From positions 124,001 through 188,000 of the forward strand of contig NZ_SHMH01000008.1 in NCBI RefSeq assembly GCF_004283755.1: DNA of 64,000 nucleotides, read 5' to 3'. A program made the translations under genes and the position numbers. This document shows, piece after piece, positions 38,741 through 47,421 of the stretch. The notes under the pieces were generated by a model. The model did no database searches. It was given only the letters and a program-made list of their open reading frames with translations, and was not told where the DNA came from. Numbering within the stretch: position 1 is the first letter of the stretch; every line of letters begins with the position of its first letter. This stretch comes from Pseudoxanthomonas winnipegensis (GTDB lineage: Bacteria > Pseudomonadota > Gammaproteobacteria > Xanthomonadales > Xanthomonadaceae).

Positions 38741-40369
38741 TCAGTTCGTCAGCAGGGCGTTGGGCCCGGGCATGGCGATGCGGAAACAGCTGCCGCCTCC
38801 GGGCACCGAGACATAGTCCAGCGTCGCCTGGTTGGCCCGGCACAGCTCCTGGGCGATGTACAGGCCCAGCCCGGTGCCGTGCTCGGAGGTGGTGAAGAAC
38901 GGCCGGAACAGCTGCGCCGCGACCGAGGGCGGAATGCCGGGTCCACGATCAAGCACGTCGATCATGGCACGCTTGTCGAGCTGGAACACGCGCAGGCGCA
39001 CGCGCGCCGGCTCGCCTGGCAGGCGGCCGTAGTTGAAGGCGTTGTGGACCAGCACCGTGCAGACCTGGTGCAGGTGGCGCGGATCGACCAGGGCGGTGAC
39101 CTGATGCCTGCCGGTAACCGCTTCCAGGCTGTCGGTCTCGATCGACATCGACTGCTGGTACTCGTCGACGAACTGGCGGGTGAAGAGGTTGAGGTCGGTG
39201 TGCTCGGGAATGGCGCGCTCGCGCCGGGCCAGGCCGAGCACGCTTTCGACGATGCCGTTGGTGCGCTGGCACTGCTGATGGATGATGCCCAGCAGATGGC
39301 GATCGCTGGCGTTGAACTCGCGCGACTCTTCCAGCAGCTGCACGGCGTAGTTGATGGCGGCCAGGGGATTGCGGATCTCGTGGGCCAGGCTGGCCGAGAA
39401 GCGTCCCAGCGCGGCCAGGGTCAGCGATTCGGCCCGGCGCGAGACCACCGTGGCGTCGTCCAGGAACACCAGCGAGAGGTCGCTGCCGGCCAGCAGGCGG
39501 GCGAAGCGCGGCTGGATGTCCGGCTGGTCGGGCGAGAGCGCCAGCGGTGTCTCGTCCTGCTGCCAGCCGTTGCGCCAGCGCTGCATGCGCCGGGCCAGCT
39601 CCGGCGACACGTTCTGCAGCAGGTTGCCCTCACTGGCCTCGGGCACTTCCGCGACTGCGCCGAGCAGGGCGGTCGCCGCCTCGTTGGACAGGCGGATGCG
39701 CCCGCCGCCATCGACCACCAGCACGCCGGTGCGCATGCGGCGGATGATCAGCTCGTTGACCTCCACCAGGTTGGCGACCTCGGCCCCCCGTTCGTCCGCC
39801 AACTGTTGGCTGCGCCGCGCGCGCAGGCCGACCTGCACCGACAGCAGGCCCACGGCCAGGTAGCTGATGCAGAACATCACGACCTCGGCCACAGGCCGCG
39901 GGGGTGCGTTCAGCGCGAAAGCGGCCACCAGGTACTGACCAAAGTGCGCGGCCGTCGCGGCCACGGCCACGCCGATGCCCCAGCGTAGCGGCAGCAGGGC
40001 GCAGGCGGCGGCCACGTTGAACAGCAGCAGCATGGCCACGCCCTGTGCGGACGGGGGCAGGGCGGAGGTCACCACGCAGGCCACGGCGATGTCGACGCCG
40101 ACGCCGATCGTCACGATCGGCAGCAGGTGCTTCTCGTTGCGGCCGAAGATCAGCATCGCCGCCGAGAACACTAGGTAGAACACGGTGAGACAGGTGACCA
40201 GCAAGGGCGACTGGATGTCGTCCCCGCCCAGGATGTCCGAGAGCGGGCTGAACAGGATGCCGGCCAGAATGCCGGCCTCCAGGACCCGGTACAGGGCCAG
40301 CGAATACAGCTCGCGCCGCGGAACCGAGGCCAGTGGCAGGGTCGGCGTCTTGGCGGGCCCGTTACTCAA
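38741..40369 (-). CDS. pilS: sensor histidine kinase PilS
   Basis: Polar inner-membrane kinase partner of PilR, about 542 residues. Six hydrophobic segments (residues about 30-190) are followed by a PAS-like region, the H box SASLAHEIRNPLAAI, N box (HQVCTVLVHNAFNYG), and G boxes (VLDRGPGIPP, HGTGLGLYIAQELC). No ATG starts the frame. I choose TTG at 40369 because AAGGA lies ten bases before it and a TATACT box lies at 40406-40411; the more distant TTG at 40426 would fall upstream of that promoter. Confidence 0.93.
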   Translation of the reverse strand: MSNGPAKTPTLPLASVPRRELYSLALYRVLEAGILAGILFSPLSDILGGDDIQSPLLVTCLTVFYLVFSAAMLIFGRNEKHLLPIVTIGVGVDIAVACVVTSALPPSAQGVAMLLLFNVAAACALLPLRWGIGVAVAATAAHFGQYLVAAFALNAPPRPVAEVVMFCISYLAVGLLSVQVGLRARRSQQLADERGAEVANLVEVNELIIRRMRTGVLVVDGGGRIRLSNEAATALLGAVAEVPEASEGNLLQNVSPELARRMQRWRNGWQQDETPLALSPDQPDIQPRFARLLAGSDLSLVFLDDATVVSRRAESLTLAALGRFSASLAHEIRNPLAAINYAVQLLEESREFNASDRHLLGIIHQQCQRTNGIVESVLGLARRERAIPEHTDLNLFTRQFVDEYQQSMSIETDSLEAVTGRHQVTALVDPRHLHQVCTVLVHNAFNYGRLPGEPARVRLRVFQLDKRAMIDVLDRGPGIPPSVAAQLFRPFFTTSEHGTGLGLYIAQELCRANQATLDYVSVPGGGSCFRIAMPGPNALLTN

Positions 40370-40405
40370 GTTGGACGAATCCTTCCACTGGATGGAACGA
40401 ACCCG

Positions 40406-40411
40406 AGTATA
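40406..40411 (-). promoter_or_regulatory. candidate -10 box of pilS
   Basis: TATACT on the minus strand, about 37 bp before the proposed TTG start. No clear -35 box. The divergent sucC gene starts at 40558, so both promoters share 40370-40557. Confidence 0.45.
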
Positions 40412-40557
40412 GGAGCCCGGCGCCAAAACCGCCGCTTTTGCGTCGCAACAGCGCCATGGGCGACAATGTGCGGCCCATCGGCGCCCAGGCTGCCCCCGTC
40501 TTGAGGAGGGCGCGCCGACGCGCGCGATGCGTACTGACCTTATCTATACGGTGACGC

Positions 40558-41727
<1,170 letters not shown>

Positions 41728-41750
41728 TCCACGACACCGAAGGAAATCCA

Positions 41751-42626
41751 ATGTCTGTCCTTATCAACAAGAACACCAAGGTGATCGTGCAGGGCTTCAC
41801 CGGCCAGCAGGGCACCTTCCACGCCACCCAGATGCTCGATTACGGCACCCAGGTGGTCGGCGGCGTGACCCCCGGCAAGGGCGGCACCACCCACCTCGAG
41901 CTGCCGGTGTTCAACACCGTGGCCGATGCGGTGCAGGCCACCGGCGCCGACGCCTCGGTCATCTACGTGCCGCCGCCGTTCGCGGCCGACGCCATCCTGG
42001 AAGCGGCCGCGGCCGGCATCAAGGTCATCGTGTGCATCACCGAGGGCATCCCGGTGCTGGACATGCTGCGCGTCAAGAACGTGCTCACCCGCGCCCATCC
42101 GGACACCGTGCTGATCGGGCCGAACTGCCCGGGCGTCATCACTCCGGGCGAGTGCAAGATCGGCATCATGCCGGGCCACATCCACAAGCCGGGCAAGATC
42201 GGCATCGTCTCGCGTTCGGGCACGCTGACCTATGAAGCGGTCAAGCAGACCACCGAGGTCGGCCTGGGCCAGAGCACCTGCATCGGCATCGGCGGCGACC
42301 CGATCAACGGCCTGAACTTCGTCGACTGCCTCAAGCTGTTCAACGAAGACCCGCAGACCGAAGGCATCATCATGGTCGGCGAGATCGGCGGCGACGCCGA
42401 GGAAGCCGGCGCCGAGTACATCGCCAAGCACGTCAAGAAGCCGGTCGTCGGTTTCATCGCCGGCGCCTCGGCCCCGGCGGGCAAGCGCATGGGCCATGCC
42501 GGTGCGATCGCCTCGGGCGGCAAGGGCACGGCCGAAGGCAAGTTCGCGGCGATGGAAGCCGCGGGCGTCAAGACTGTCCGCTCGCCGGGCGATCTGGGTG
42601 CCGCGATCGCTGCGCTGGTCAAGTAA
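41751..42626 (+). CDS. sucD: succinyl-CoA synthetase, alpha subunit
   Basis: CoA-binding, phosphohistidine-carrying subunit, 291 residues. [19 protein letters not shown] binds Co[21 protein letters not shown] is the family signature, and the phosphorylated His249 is in [22 protein letters not shown] lies 8 bp before the ATG. It is followed by a clear terminator, so sucCD form a two-gene operon. Confidence 0.97.
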   Translation: MSVLINKNTKVIVQGFTGQQGTFHATQMLDYGTQVVGGVTPGKGGTTHLELPVFNTVADAVQATGADASVIYVPPPFAADAILEAAAAGIKVIVCITEGIPVLDMLRVKNVLTRAHPDTVLIGPNCPGVITPGECKIGIMPGHIHKPGKIGIVSRSGTLTYEAVKQTTEVGLGQSTCIGIGGDPINGLNFVDCLKLFNEDPQTEGIIMVGEIGGDAEEAGAEYIAKHVKKPVVGFIAGASAPAGKRMGHAGAIASGGKGTAEGKFAAMEAAGVKTVRSPGDLGAAIAALVK

Positions 42627-42655
42627 GCAGCGCCGCCAGCTGCTTGTTGCACACG

Positions 42656-42688
42656 ACGGGTCGCCTTCGGGCGGCCCGTTTTGCTTTT
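42656..42688 (+). terminator. intrinsic terminator of sucCD
   Basis: ACGGGTCGCC (42656-42665) pairs with GGCGGCCCGT (42670-42679) with one mismatch around a TTCG tetraloop, followed by TTTGCTTTT. Confidence 0.85.
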
Positions 42689-42790
42689 GGCGCCTTCGCG
42701 CGGCCGACGGCGGCTCGAAGTGAAGCGCGAGGTCAGCGTTTCGCTTCGGCTTTCGCTGCAGAAGGCCAAGCGCCGTCGACGAACCTTCTA

Positions 42791-42875
42791 TCGTCTTTCC
42801 CGCGAAAGCGGGAACCCAGTGCCTCTGGCTCCTGCGCGCGTAAGTCGCTGGGTTCCCGCTGTCGCGGGAACGACG
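42791..42875. repeat. inverted pair of CCCGCG-type palindromes (REPIN-like)
   Basis: Arm 1 (42791-42818) reads CGTCTTTCCCGCGAAAGC then GGGAACCCAG. Arm 2 (42848-42875) is the same sequence in reverse orientation with two differences, 29 bp away. Each arm is itself a palindrome. Single related copies lie at 32059-32086 and 59041-59067. The 400-bp sucD-tsaB gap otherwise contains only the sucCD terminator. Confidence 0.85.
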
Positions 42876-43026
42876 GTAATGAGCACTTTCCCCAGCAGTC
42901 GCAAGCTGTGCTCGTGTGCATGGCAGCGACGGGGAGGCCTGTGAGCACAGGCAACCTTGGCGCGTTTGGCCGCGCCGGTGCGAGGGCGCAGAATGGCGCA
43001 CTGTTTCTTCGCTCCCGATCCGCCGC

Positions 43027-43746
43027 ATGCGCCTGCTCGCCTTTGAAACCTCCACCGAAGCCTGTTCGGTTGCCCTGTCCGTCGATGGTCAGGTGATCGA
43101 GCGCTTTGAGCTCGCGCCGCGTCGCCATGCCGAACTGGCGCTGCCGTGGGCGCAGGCGCTGCTGGACCAGGCGGGCGTGGCCAAGTCTCAGCTCGATGCG
43201 ATCGCGGTGGGACGCGGGCCCGGCGCGTTTACTGGCGTGCGCCTGGCGATCGCGCTGGGCCAGGGCCTGGCGCTGGCACTGGACCGGCCGCTGCTGTCCG
43301 TGTCGACGCTGCAGGCCCTGGCGCTGCGCGCCCCTGCCGAGGCCACCCGCGTGATGGCCGCGATCGACGCGCGCATGGGTGAGGTGTATTCCGCCTGCTA
43401 TCGCCGCCAGGGCGAGGTGCTGGAGGCGCTGGATGCCGAGACGGTGGGCGCGCCCGAGGCGGTCGCGCTGGCCGATGGTGAAGGCGGGTGGCAGGCCGTG
43501 GGCACCGGATTCGCCGCGGTCGACGGCGCCCTTGCCGCGCGGCTGCAGGACCAACTCATCGCCGTGGACGCAGGCGCGCTGCCGCATGCCGCCGACGTGG
43601 CCACCCTGGCGCTGCAGGCCTGGGCGCGCGGTGAGCGCCCGTCTCCCGAATCCGTCGAACCGGCCTACTTGCGCAACAACGTGGCGCTGACGCTGGAGGA
43701 ACAGCAGGCGCTGCGCGCGGCGAAGGCGGCGAAGACAGGAGGATGA
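43027..43746 (+). CDS. tsaB: tRNA threonylcarbamoyladenosine synthesis protein TsaB
   Basis: Scaffold subunit of the TsaBDE complex that makes t6A at position 37 of ANN-decoding tRNAs. It is 239 residues with the ASKHA fold start LLAFETSTEACSVAL, the signature GRGPGAFTGVRLAIALGQGLA, and AAIDARMGEVYSA. The C-terminal PAYLRNNVA matches the family. TsaB has lost the ATPase active site of TsaD and dimerises with it. It lies alone between sucCD and the gshB block. Confidence 0.93.
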   Translation: MRLLAFETSTEACSVALSVDGQVIERFELAPRRHAELALPWAQALLDQAGVAKSQLDAIAVGRGPGAFTGVRLAIALGQGLALALDRPLLSVSTLQALALRAPAEATRVMAAIDARMGEVYSACYRRQGEVLEALDAETVGAPEAVALADGEGGWQAVGTGFAAVDGALAARLQDQLIAVDAGALPHAADVATLALQAWARGERPSPESVEPAYLRNNVALTLEEQQALRAAKAAKTGG

Positions 43747-43870
43747 ATATGTGGGGCCTTGTGCGAAGCGGCTTCTTCGGGAAAGCCTGATCGCCGCCAG
43801 GGCAGCTCACACGATGCGATGCGCAGCGTGCCTGGGGGGGCGCCTGTATCTTCACATTACTCGTGGCCTC

Positions 43871-43944
43871 GTAGAGCGGAGCTTGCTCCGCTGAGGCTTT
43901 GCCAACGATCCGGCACAAGCGCAGCGGAGCAAGCTCCGCTCTAC
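43871..43944. repeat. GTAG-type REP inverted pair (REPIN)
   Basis: A 22-bp palindromic unit beginning GTAGAGCGGAGCTTGC (43871-43892) and its perfect reverse complement ending in CTAC (43923-43944), 30 bp apart. A GTAG head on an imperfect palindrome is the mark of REP elements mobilised by RAYT (TnpA-REP) transposases, known in Stenotrophomonas and relatives. It lies in the tsaB-TonB gap (43747-44033), where I see no gene. Confidence 0.88.
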
Positions 43945-44033
43945 AGGGGGTGGTCAACGGTGGCGAGGCGGATCCGTCGGCACCGCCCACCGGCTCTCAT
44001 CTGTCCGCTCTGCCGCCCGTGTTTTGCGCGGAC

Positions 44034-44909
44034 CTACTGATCGCGCAGCTCACCCGCCGGCAGGAACACCCAAGTCCGGGTGACGTGCAGGATGTCCACG
44101 TGCTCGTCGGTGTCGGGCAGAGGCGGGAAGGGCGCGGCCAGCGCGACCACGCGCAGGGCGGCCGAATCCAGCAGCGGCACGCCGCTGGACTGGATGATCC
44201 GGCTCTGTTCGACCGTGCCGTTGCGGCGCACCGCCACCGAGATCACCACCTGCCCGGACAGGCGCTTGCGGCGCGCCTCGTCGGGATAGTTGAGGTTGCC
44301 CACGCGCTCGGCGCGGTCGACCCAGGCGCGCAGATAGTTGGCCCAGGCGTACTCCTGGGTGCTGGCCGAGACGAACTTGCGCTTGGGCCGCTTGGCGTAC
44401 AGGTCCGAGCGCAGATGGATTTCGGCGGCCAGGCGCGCCATTTCCATGTCGTGCTCGATCTTCTGCTCGCCCGGCGGCAGGTCCGGCCGGTCCGGACGCG
44501 GATGCGCTTCCTGCGGCGGGACGATGATGTCCGAATCGGCGGTGGTGACGACCCGGGTCTGCGGCGGTGGGGCGGCGTCGGGCGCCTGCGCGCGCAGCGG
44601 CACCGGCGAGACGCCGGCCTCGGCCTGCGGCACCACGCCGGCCTGGCTTTCGCGCGGCCGCCGCGACTTCTGCGCATCGCCGCCGCCCTGCTGGCTGGCG
44701 GCCGCCAGGAAGTCGGCCTGCTTGGGCGTCAGCGGCGTGCTGGTCTGGCTGAGGATCACGTCCAGGGTCGGCACCACCGGCGCGTTGTCGTCCAGCGCGA
44801 AGCCCAGCCCGAGCAGCACGATGCCGTGGATCAGCACCGACAGCGCCAGGGTGGCGCCGAGTCGGGCGTTCTCGTCGAGCGGGGGCGCGGGCAGCGCGGC
44901 GGACGACAT
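44034..44909 (-). CDS. TonB-family energy-transducing protein
   Basis: A 291-residue protein with one N-terminal transmembrane helix (LGATLALSVLIHGIVLLGLGF, containing the SxxxH motif of TonB), a long Pro/Gln-rich periplasmic region, and a C-terminal TonB domain (VGNLNYPDEARRKRLSGQVVISVAVRRNGTVEQSRIIQSSGVPLLDSAALRVV). It would transmit proton motive force to outer-membrane receptors, such as the galactan receptor here. It starts 8 bp after gshB. No exbB/exbD are adjacent. Whether it is the main TonB of the cell is not known. Confidence 0.88.
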   Translation of the reverse strand: MSSAALPAPPLDENARLGATLALSVLIHGIVLLGLGFALDDNAPVVPTLDVILSQTSTPLTPKQADFLAAASQQGGGDAQKSRRPRESQAGVVPQAEAGVSPVPLRAQAPDAAPPPQTRVVTTADSDIIVPPQEAHPRPDRPDLPPGEQKIEHDMEMARLAAEIHLRSDLYAKRPKRKFVSASTQEYAWANYLRAWVDRAERVGNLNYPDEARRKRLSGQVVISVAVRRNGTVEQSRIIQSSGVPLLDSAALRVVALAAPFPPLPDTDEHVDILHVTRTWVFLPAGELRDQ

Positions 44910-44917
44910 GGCGCGGA

Positions 44918-45868
44918 TCAGGCCGCGAGCTTGCGCTCGATCGCGTCGAACAGCTGGCCGGCGATGTTCAGGCCGAACTGGGCGTCCAGCTCGCGTACGC
45001 AGGTCGGGCTGGTGACGTTGACCTCGGTCAGGTAGTCGCCGATCACGTCCAGGCCGACGAACAGCATGCCATGCGCCTTCATCGCCGGGCCGACCTGGCT
45101 GGCGATCCAGCGGTCGCGCTCGCTGATCGGGCGGCCCTCGCCGCGGCCGCCGGCGGCCAGGTTGCCGCGGAACTCATCGCCCTGCGGGATGCGCGCCAGG
45201 CAGTAGTCGATCACCTCGCCGTCGACCAGCAGCACGCGCTTGTCGCCGGCGCTGATGTCCGGGATGAACTTCTGCGCGAGCGCCAGTTTGCGGCCGCCGT
45301 CGGTCAGCGTTTCCAGGATCACGTTAAGGTTGGGATCGCCGGTGCCGGTGCGGAAGATCGAGCGCCCGCCCATGCCGTCCAGCGGCTTGAGCACCGCCTG
45401 ACCGTGCTCGTGGACGAAGGCCTTGAGCTCGGCGGCGCTGCGGCTGACGCGCGTGGGCGGGCAGCACTGCGGGAACAGCAGCGCGGCCAGCTTCTCGTTG
45501 TAGTCGCGCAGGCCCTGCGGGTTGTTGACCACCAGCGCGCCGGCGCGCTGGGCGATCTCCAGCACCTGCGTGTCGTAGACGTATTCCGGATCGACCGGCG
45601 GGTCCTTGCGCATCAGCACGACCTGGCCCGGGCCGAACACGGTCTCGGTCTCGGCCCCCAGGGTGAACCAGCCGGCCTTGTCGTCGGCCACGGTCAGCGG
45701 CGCGGTGCGCGCCAGGGCCGCACCGCCGCGCAGCGACAGCCCGCCCGGAATGACGTAATGCAGCCGGTGGCCGCGCCGCTGGGCCTCGAGCAACATGGCG
45801 AAGGTGGTGTCCTTGGCGATCTTGATCGACCCGATGGGGTCCATCACCACGATGACGTCGAGAGGCAT
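44918..45868 (-). CDS. gshB: glutathione synthetase
   Basis: ATP-grasp enzyme joining gamma-glutamylcysteine and glycine. The 316 residues equal E. coli GshB. Signatures: VVMDPIGSIKIAKDTTFAMLLEAQRRGH, MRKDPPVDPEYVYDTQVLE, VKPLDGMGGRSIF-type glycine loop (VLKPLDGMGGRSIFR), GGRKLALAQKFIP, and GLDVIGDYLTEVNVTSPTCVRE. It is divergent from pilG, with 196 bp between, and 8 bp before the TonB-family gene. Confidence 0.96.
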   Translation of the reverse strand: MPLDVIVVMDPIGSIKIAKDTTFAMLLEAQRRGHRLHYVIPGGLSLRGGAALARTAPLTVADDKAGWFTLGAETETVFGPGQVVLMRKDPPVDPEYVYDTQVLEIAQRAGALVVNNPQGLRDYNEKLAALLFPQCCPPTRVSRSAAELKAFVHEHGQAVLKPLDGMGGRSIFRTGTGDPNLNVILETLTDGGRKLALAQKFIPDISAGDKRVLLVDGEVIDYCLARIPQGDEFRGNLAAGGRGEGRPISERDRWIASQVGPAMKAHGMLFVGLDVIGDYLTEVNVTSPTCVRELDAQFGLNIAGQLFDAIERKLAA

Positions 45869-46064
45869 GAGGCGTACAGGAAGGGGGTGCGACAGGGTCT
45901 TGATGGTAACAGGCGCCGGCCGCGCCCCACGGTTCTGCAATGGGCGTCACAGAGCGCGCGCCACCGGCTGCGCCGTCTTGACAGGCCGCGTGGACGGGTG
46001 GGATATAAGGCGCTTCGCAGCGATGCCGCCGATGAAGCGTCGCGCGCCAGGGGAATGCTCCGCC

Positions 46065-46466
46065 ATGACAGACAACGATAGCCAGGCCGGTGGATTGGAC
46101 GGCCTGCGGGTGATGGTGATCGACGATTCGAAAACCATCCGGCGCACGGCCGAGACCCTGCTCAAGCGCGAGGGCTGCGAGGTGGTGACCGCCACCGACG
46201 GCTTCGAGGCGTTGGCCAAGATCGCCGACCAGCAGCCGCAGATCATCTTCGTGGACATCATGATGCCGCGCCTGGACGGCTACCAGACCTGCGCGCTGAT
46301 CAAGAACAACCAGGTCTTCAAGCGCACGCCGGTGATCATGCTGTCCTCCAAGGACGGCCTGTTCGACAAGGCGCGCGGGCGCATCGTCGGGTCCGAGCAG
46401 TACCTCACCAAACCGTTCACGCGGGAGGAGCTGCTCGAGGCCATCCGCACCCACGTCGCCGCCTGA
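46065..46466 (+). CDS. pilG: twitching motility response regulator PilG
   Basis: Single-domain CheY-like protein, 133 residues, output of the Pil-Chp chemosensory system acting on pilus extension and cAMP signalling. The acidic pair is Asp20/Asp21 (VIDDSKTIRRTAE), the phospho-acceptor Asp64 in IIFVDIMMPRLDGYQTC, with the conserved Ser/Thr and Lys in MLSSKDG and YLTKPF. It is the first gene of the operon; its stop codon is immediately followed by a 271-bp inverted-repeat element in place of pilH. Confidence 0.95.
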   Translation: MTDNDSQAGGLDGLRVMVIDDSKTIRRTAETLLKREGCEVVTATDGFEALAKIADQQPQIIFVDIMMPRLDGYQTCALIKNNQVFKRTPVIMLSSKDGLFDKARGRIVGSEQYLTKPFTREELLEAIRTHVAA

Positions 46467-46737
46467 TAGAGCGTGCTATGCACATTGAGATGAGATGCGT
46501 TGGCTGTCAGCGGTGCGGAGGTGGTGTCGCGCGGTGCGGCCTTGGCTGGCTGCCAAGGCAAGCCGCGCGGCGCCGGCTCCGTGCCGCTGACGGCCAACCC
46601 GGAGGGAAGCGACCTGGCGCGCGCCGATACTGCGTTGCGCGCTTTGCCCAGGCGGCCAGCCTGGGCGGCAGCGCACGCCTTGTCTCGACACGCCCCAGGT
46701 CGCTTCGCACTCATCTCAATGTGCATAGCACGCTCTA
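46467..46737. mobile_element. 271-bp element with perfect 28-bp terminal inverted repeats (MITE-like)
   Basis: The ends 46467-46494 (beginning TAGAGCGTGCTATGCACATT) and 46710-46737 are perfect reverse complements over 28 bp. Each end starts with TA, consistent with a TA target duplication as made by IS630/Tc1-type transposases. Two nested arms lie inside. Arm one: 46499-46516 with 46581-46598 (15 of 18), enclosing GCGCGG/CCGCGC (46529-46568) and CCTTGGC/GCCAAGG (46540-46558). Arm two: 46607-46617 with 46695-46705 (11 of 11), enclosing GCCCAGG/CCTGGGC (46646-46666). No open frame in it looks coding. It abuts the pilG stop codon. Confidence 0.85.
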
Positions 46738-46746
46738 GGGAACGCC

Positions 46747-46815
46747 ATGGACGCCGTTTCCCATCGCCCCGCCGCCCACGCCTCCGGCCTCGCCTCGTCG
46801 CAGGTGTCGGCATGA
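46747..46815 (+). CDS. 22-codon ORF coupled to pilI
   Basis: ATG at 46747, ten bases beyond the inverted-repeat element, encodes 22 residues (MDAVSHRPAAHASGLASSQV, then SA) and ends in TGA overlapping the pilI start as ATGA. GGAA precedes the ATG. It may restart translation after the structured element and couple pilI, or may be a remnant of whatever stood between pilG and pilI. No similarity to PilH is apparent. Whether it is translated is unproven. Confidence 0.35.
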   Translation: MDAVSHRPAAHASGLASSQVSA

Positions 46816-47345
46816 TCCGCACGCCTTTCGACATCCTGGCCGACTACGAGCGCCGCAGCCTGGCCCACGCGGTGGCCCTGCCGCAGGCGCGCGCCGAGGA
46901 GGATCAGTGGCGCGGGGTCGCCTACCGGATCGGGTCGCGCCGGCTGGTGTCCAGTTTCGATGAGGTGGTGGAGATCGTGCCGATCCCGCCGGTGACGCCG
47001 GTGCCCGGCGCGCAGCCGTGGATGCTGGGCGTGGGCAATCTGCGCGGCAACCTGTTCCCGGTGATCGACCTGAAGCAGTTCCTCCAGGGCGAGCGGACCG
47101 TGCTGCACGAGGGGCAGCGGGTGCTGGTGATGCGCCAGGCCGGTGGCGATGTGGCGCTGACCATCGACGAACTGTACGGGCAGCGCAGCTTCGGCCGCGA
47201 CCAGGTCACCGCGCCTGGGGCGCTGGCCGATGGCCGCTTCGGACATTTCGTCTCGCAGGCGTTTTCCAGCGACGGCCAGGATTGGGGGGTGTTCGCGCTA
47301 TCGCTGCTGGCGCGAACGCCGGAGTTCCGGCAGGCCGCGCAATAG
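46812..47345 (+). CDS. pilI: CheW-like adaptor PilI
   Basis: A 177-residue CheW-fold coupling protein linking the chemoreceptor PilJ to the kinase ChpA, close to the length of Pseudomonas PilI (178). The CheW core runs from YRIGSRRLVSSFDEVVEIVPIPP through GVGNLRGNLFPVIDLKQFL and VLVMRQAGGDVALTIDELYG. The ATG at 46812 overlaps the 22-codon ORF; the longer upstream frame runs through the inverted-repeat element and is rejected. pilJ starts 76 bp later. Confidence 0.93.
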   Translation: MIRTPFDILADYERRSLAHAVALPQARAEEDQWRGVAYRIGSRRLVSSFDEVVEIVPIPPVTPVPGAQPWMLGVGNLRGNLFPVIDLKQFLQGERTVLHEGQRVLVMRQAGGDVALTIDELYGQRSFGRDQVTAPGALADGRFGHFVSQAFSSDGQDWGVFALSLLARTPEFRQAAQ

Positions 47346-47421
47346 CGCGGCGCCGGAGACGCAGCGCCGCTGGGGTGGCGGCGCGCGTGCATTCACTGAT
47401 GTTCTTTTCGGGGATCAAGCA

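Noticed and set aside
43747-44033. Possible small gene after tsaB
   Set aside because: Open frames there run through the GTAG repeat pair and have no ribosome site or coding character.
46478-46738. 86-residue open frame inside the inverted-repeat element
   Set aside because: Cys/Arg-rich with no domain and confined to palindromic DNA; it cannot be a transposase.
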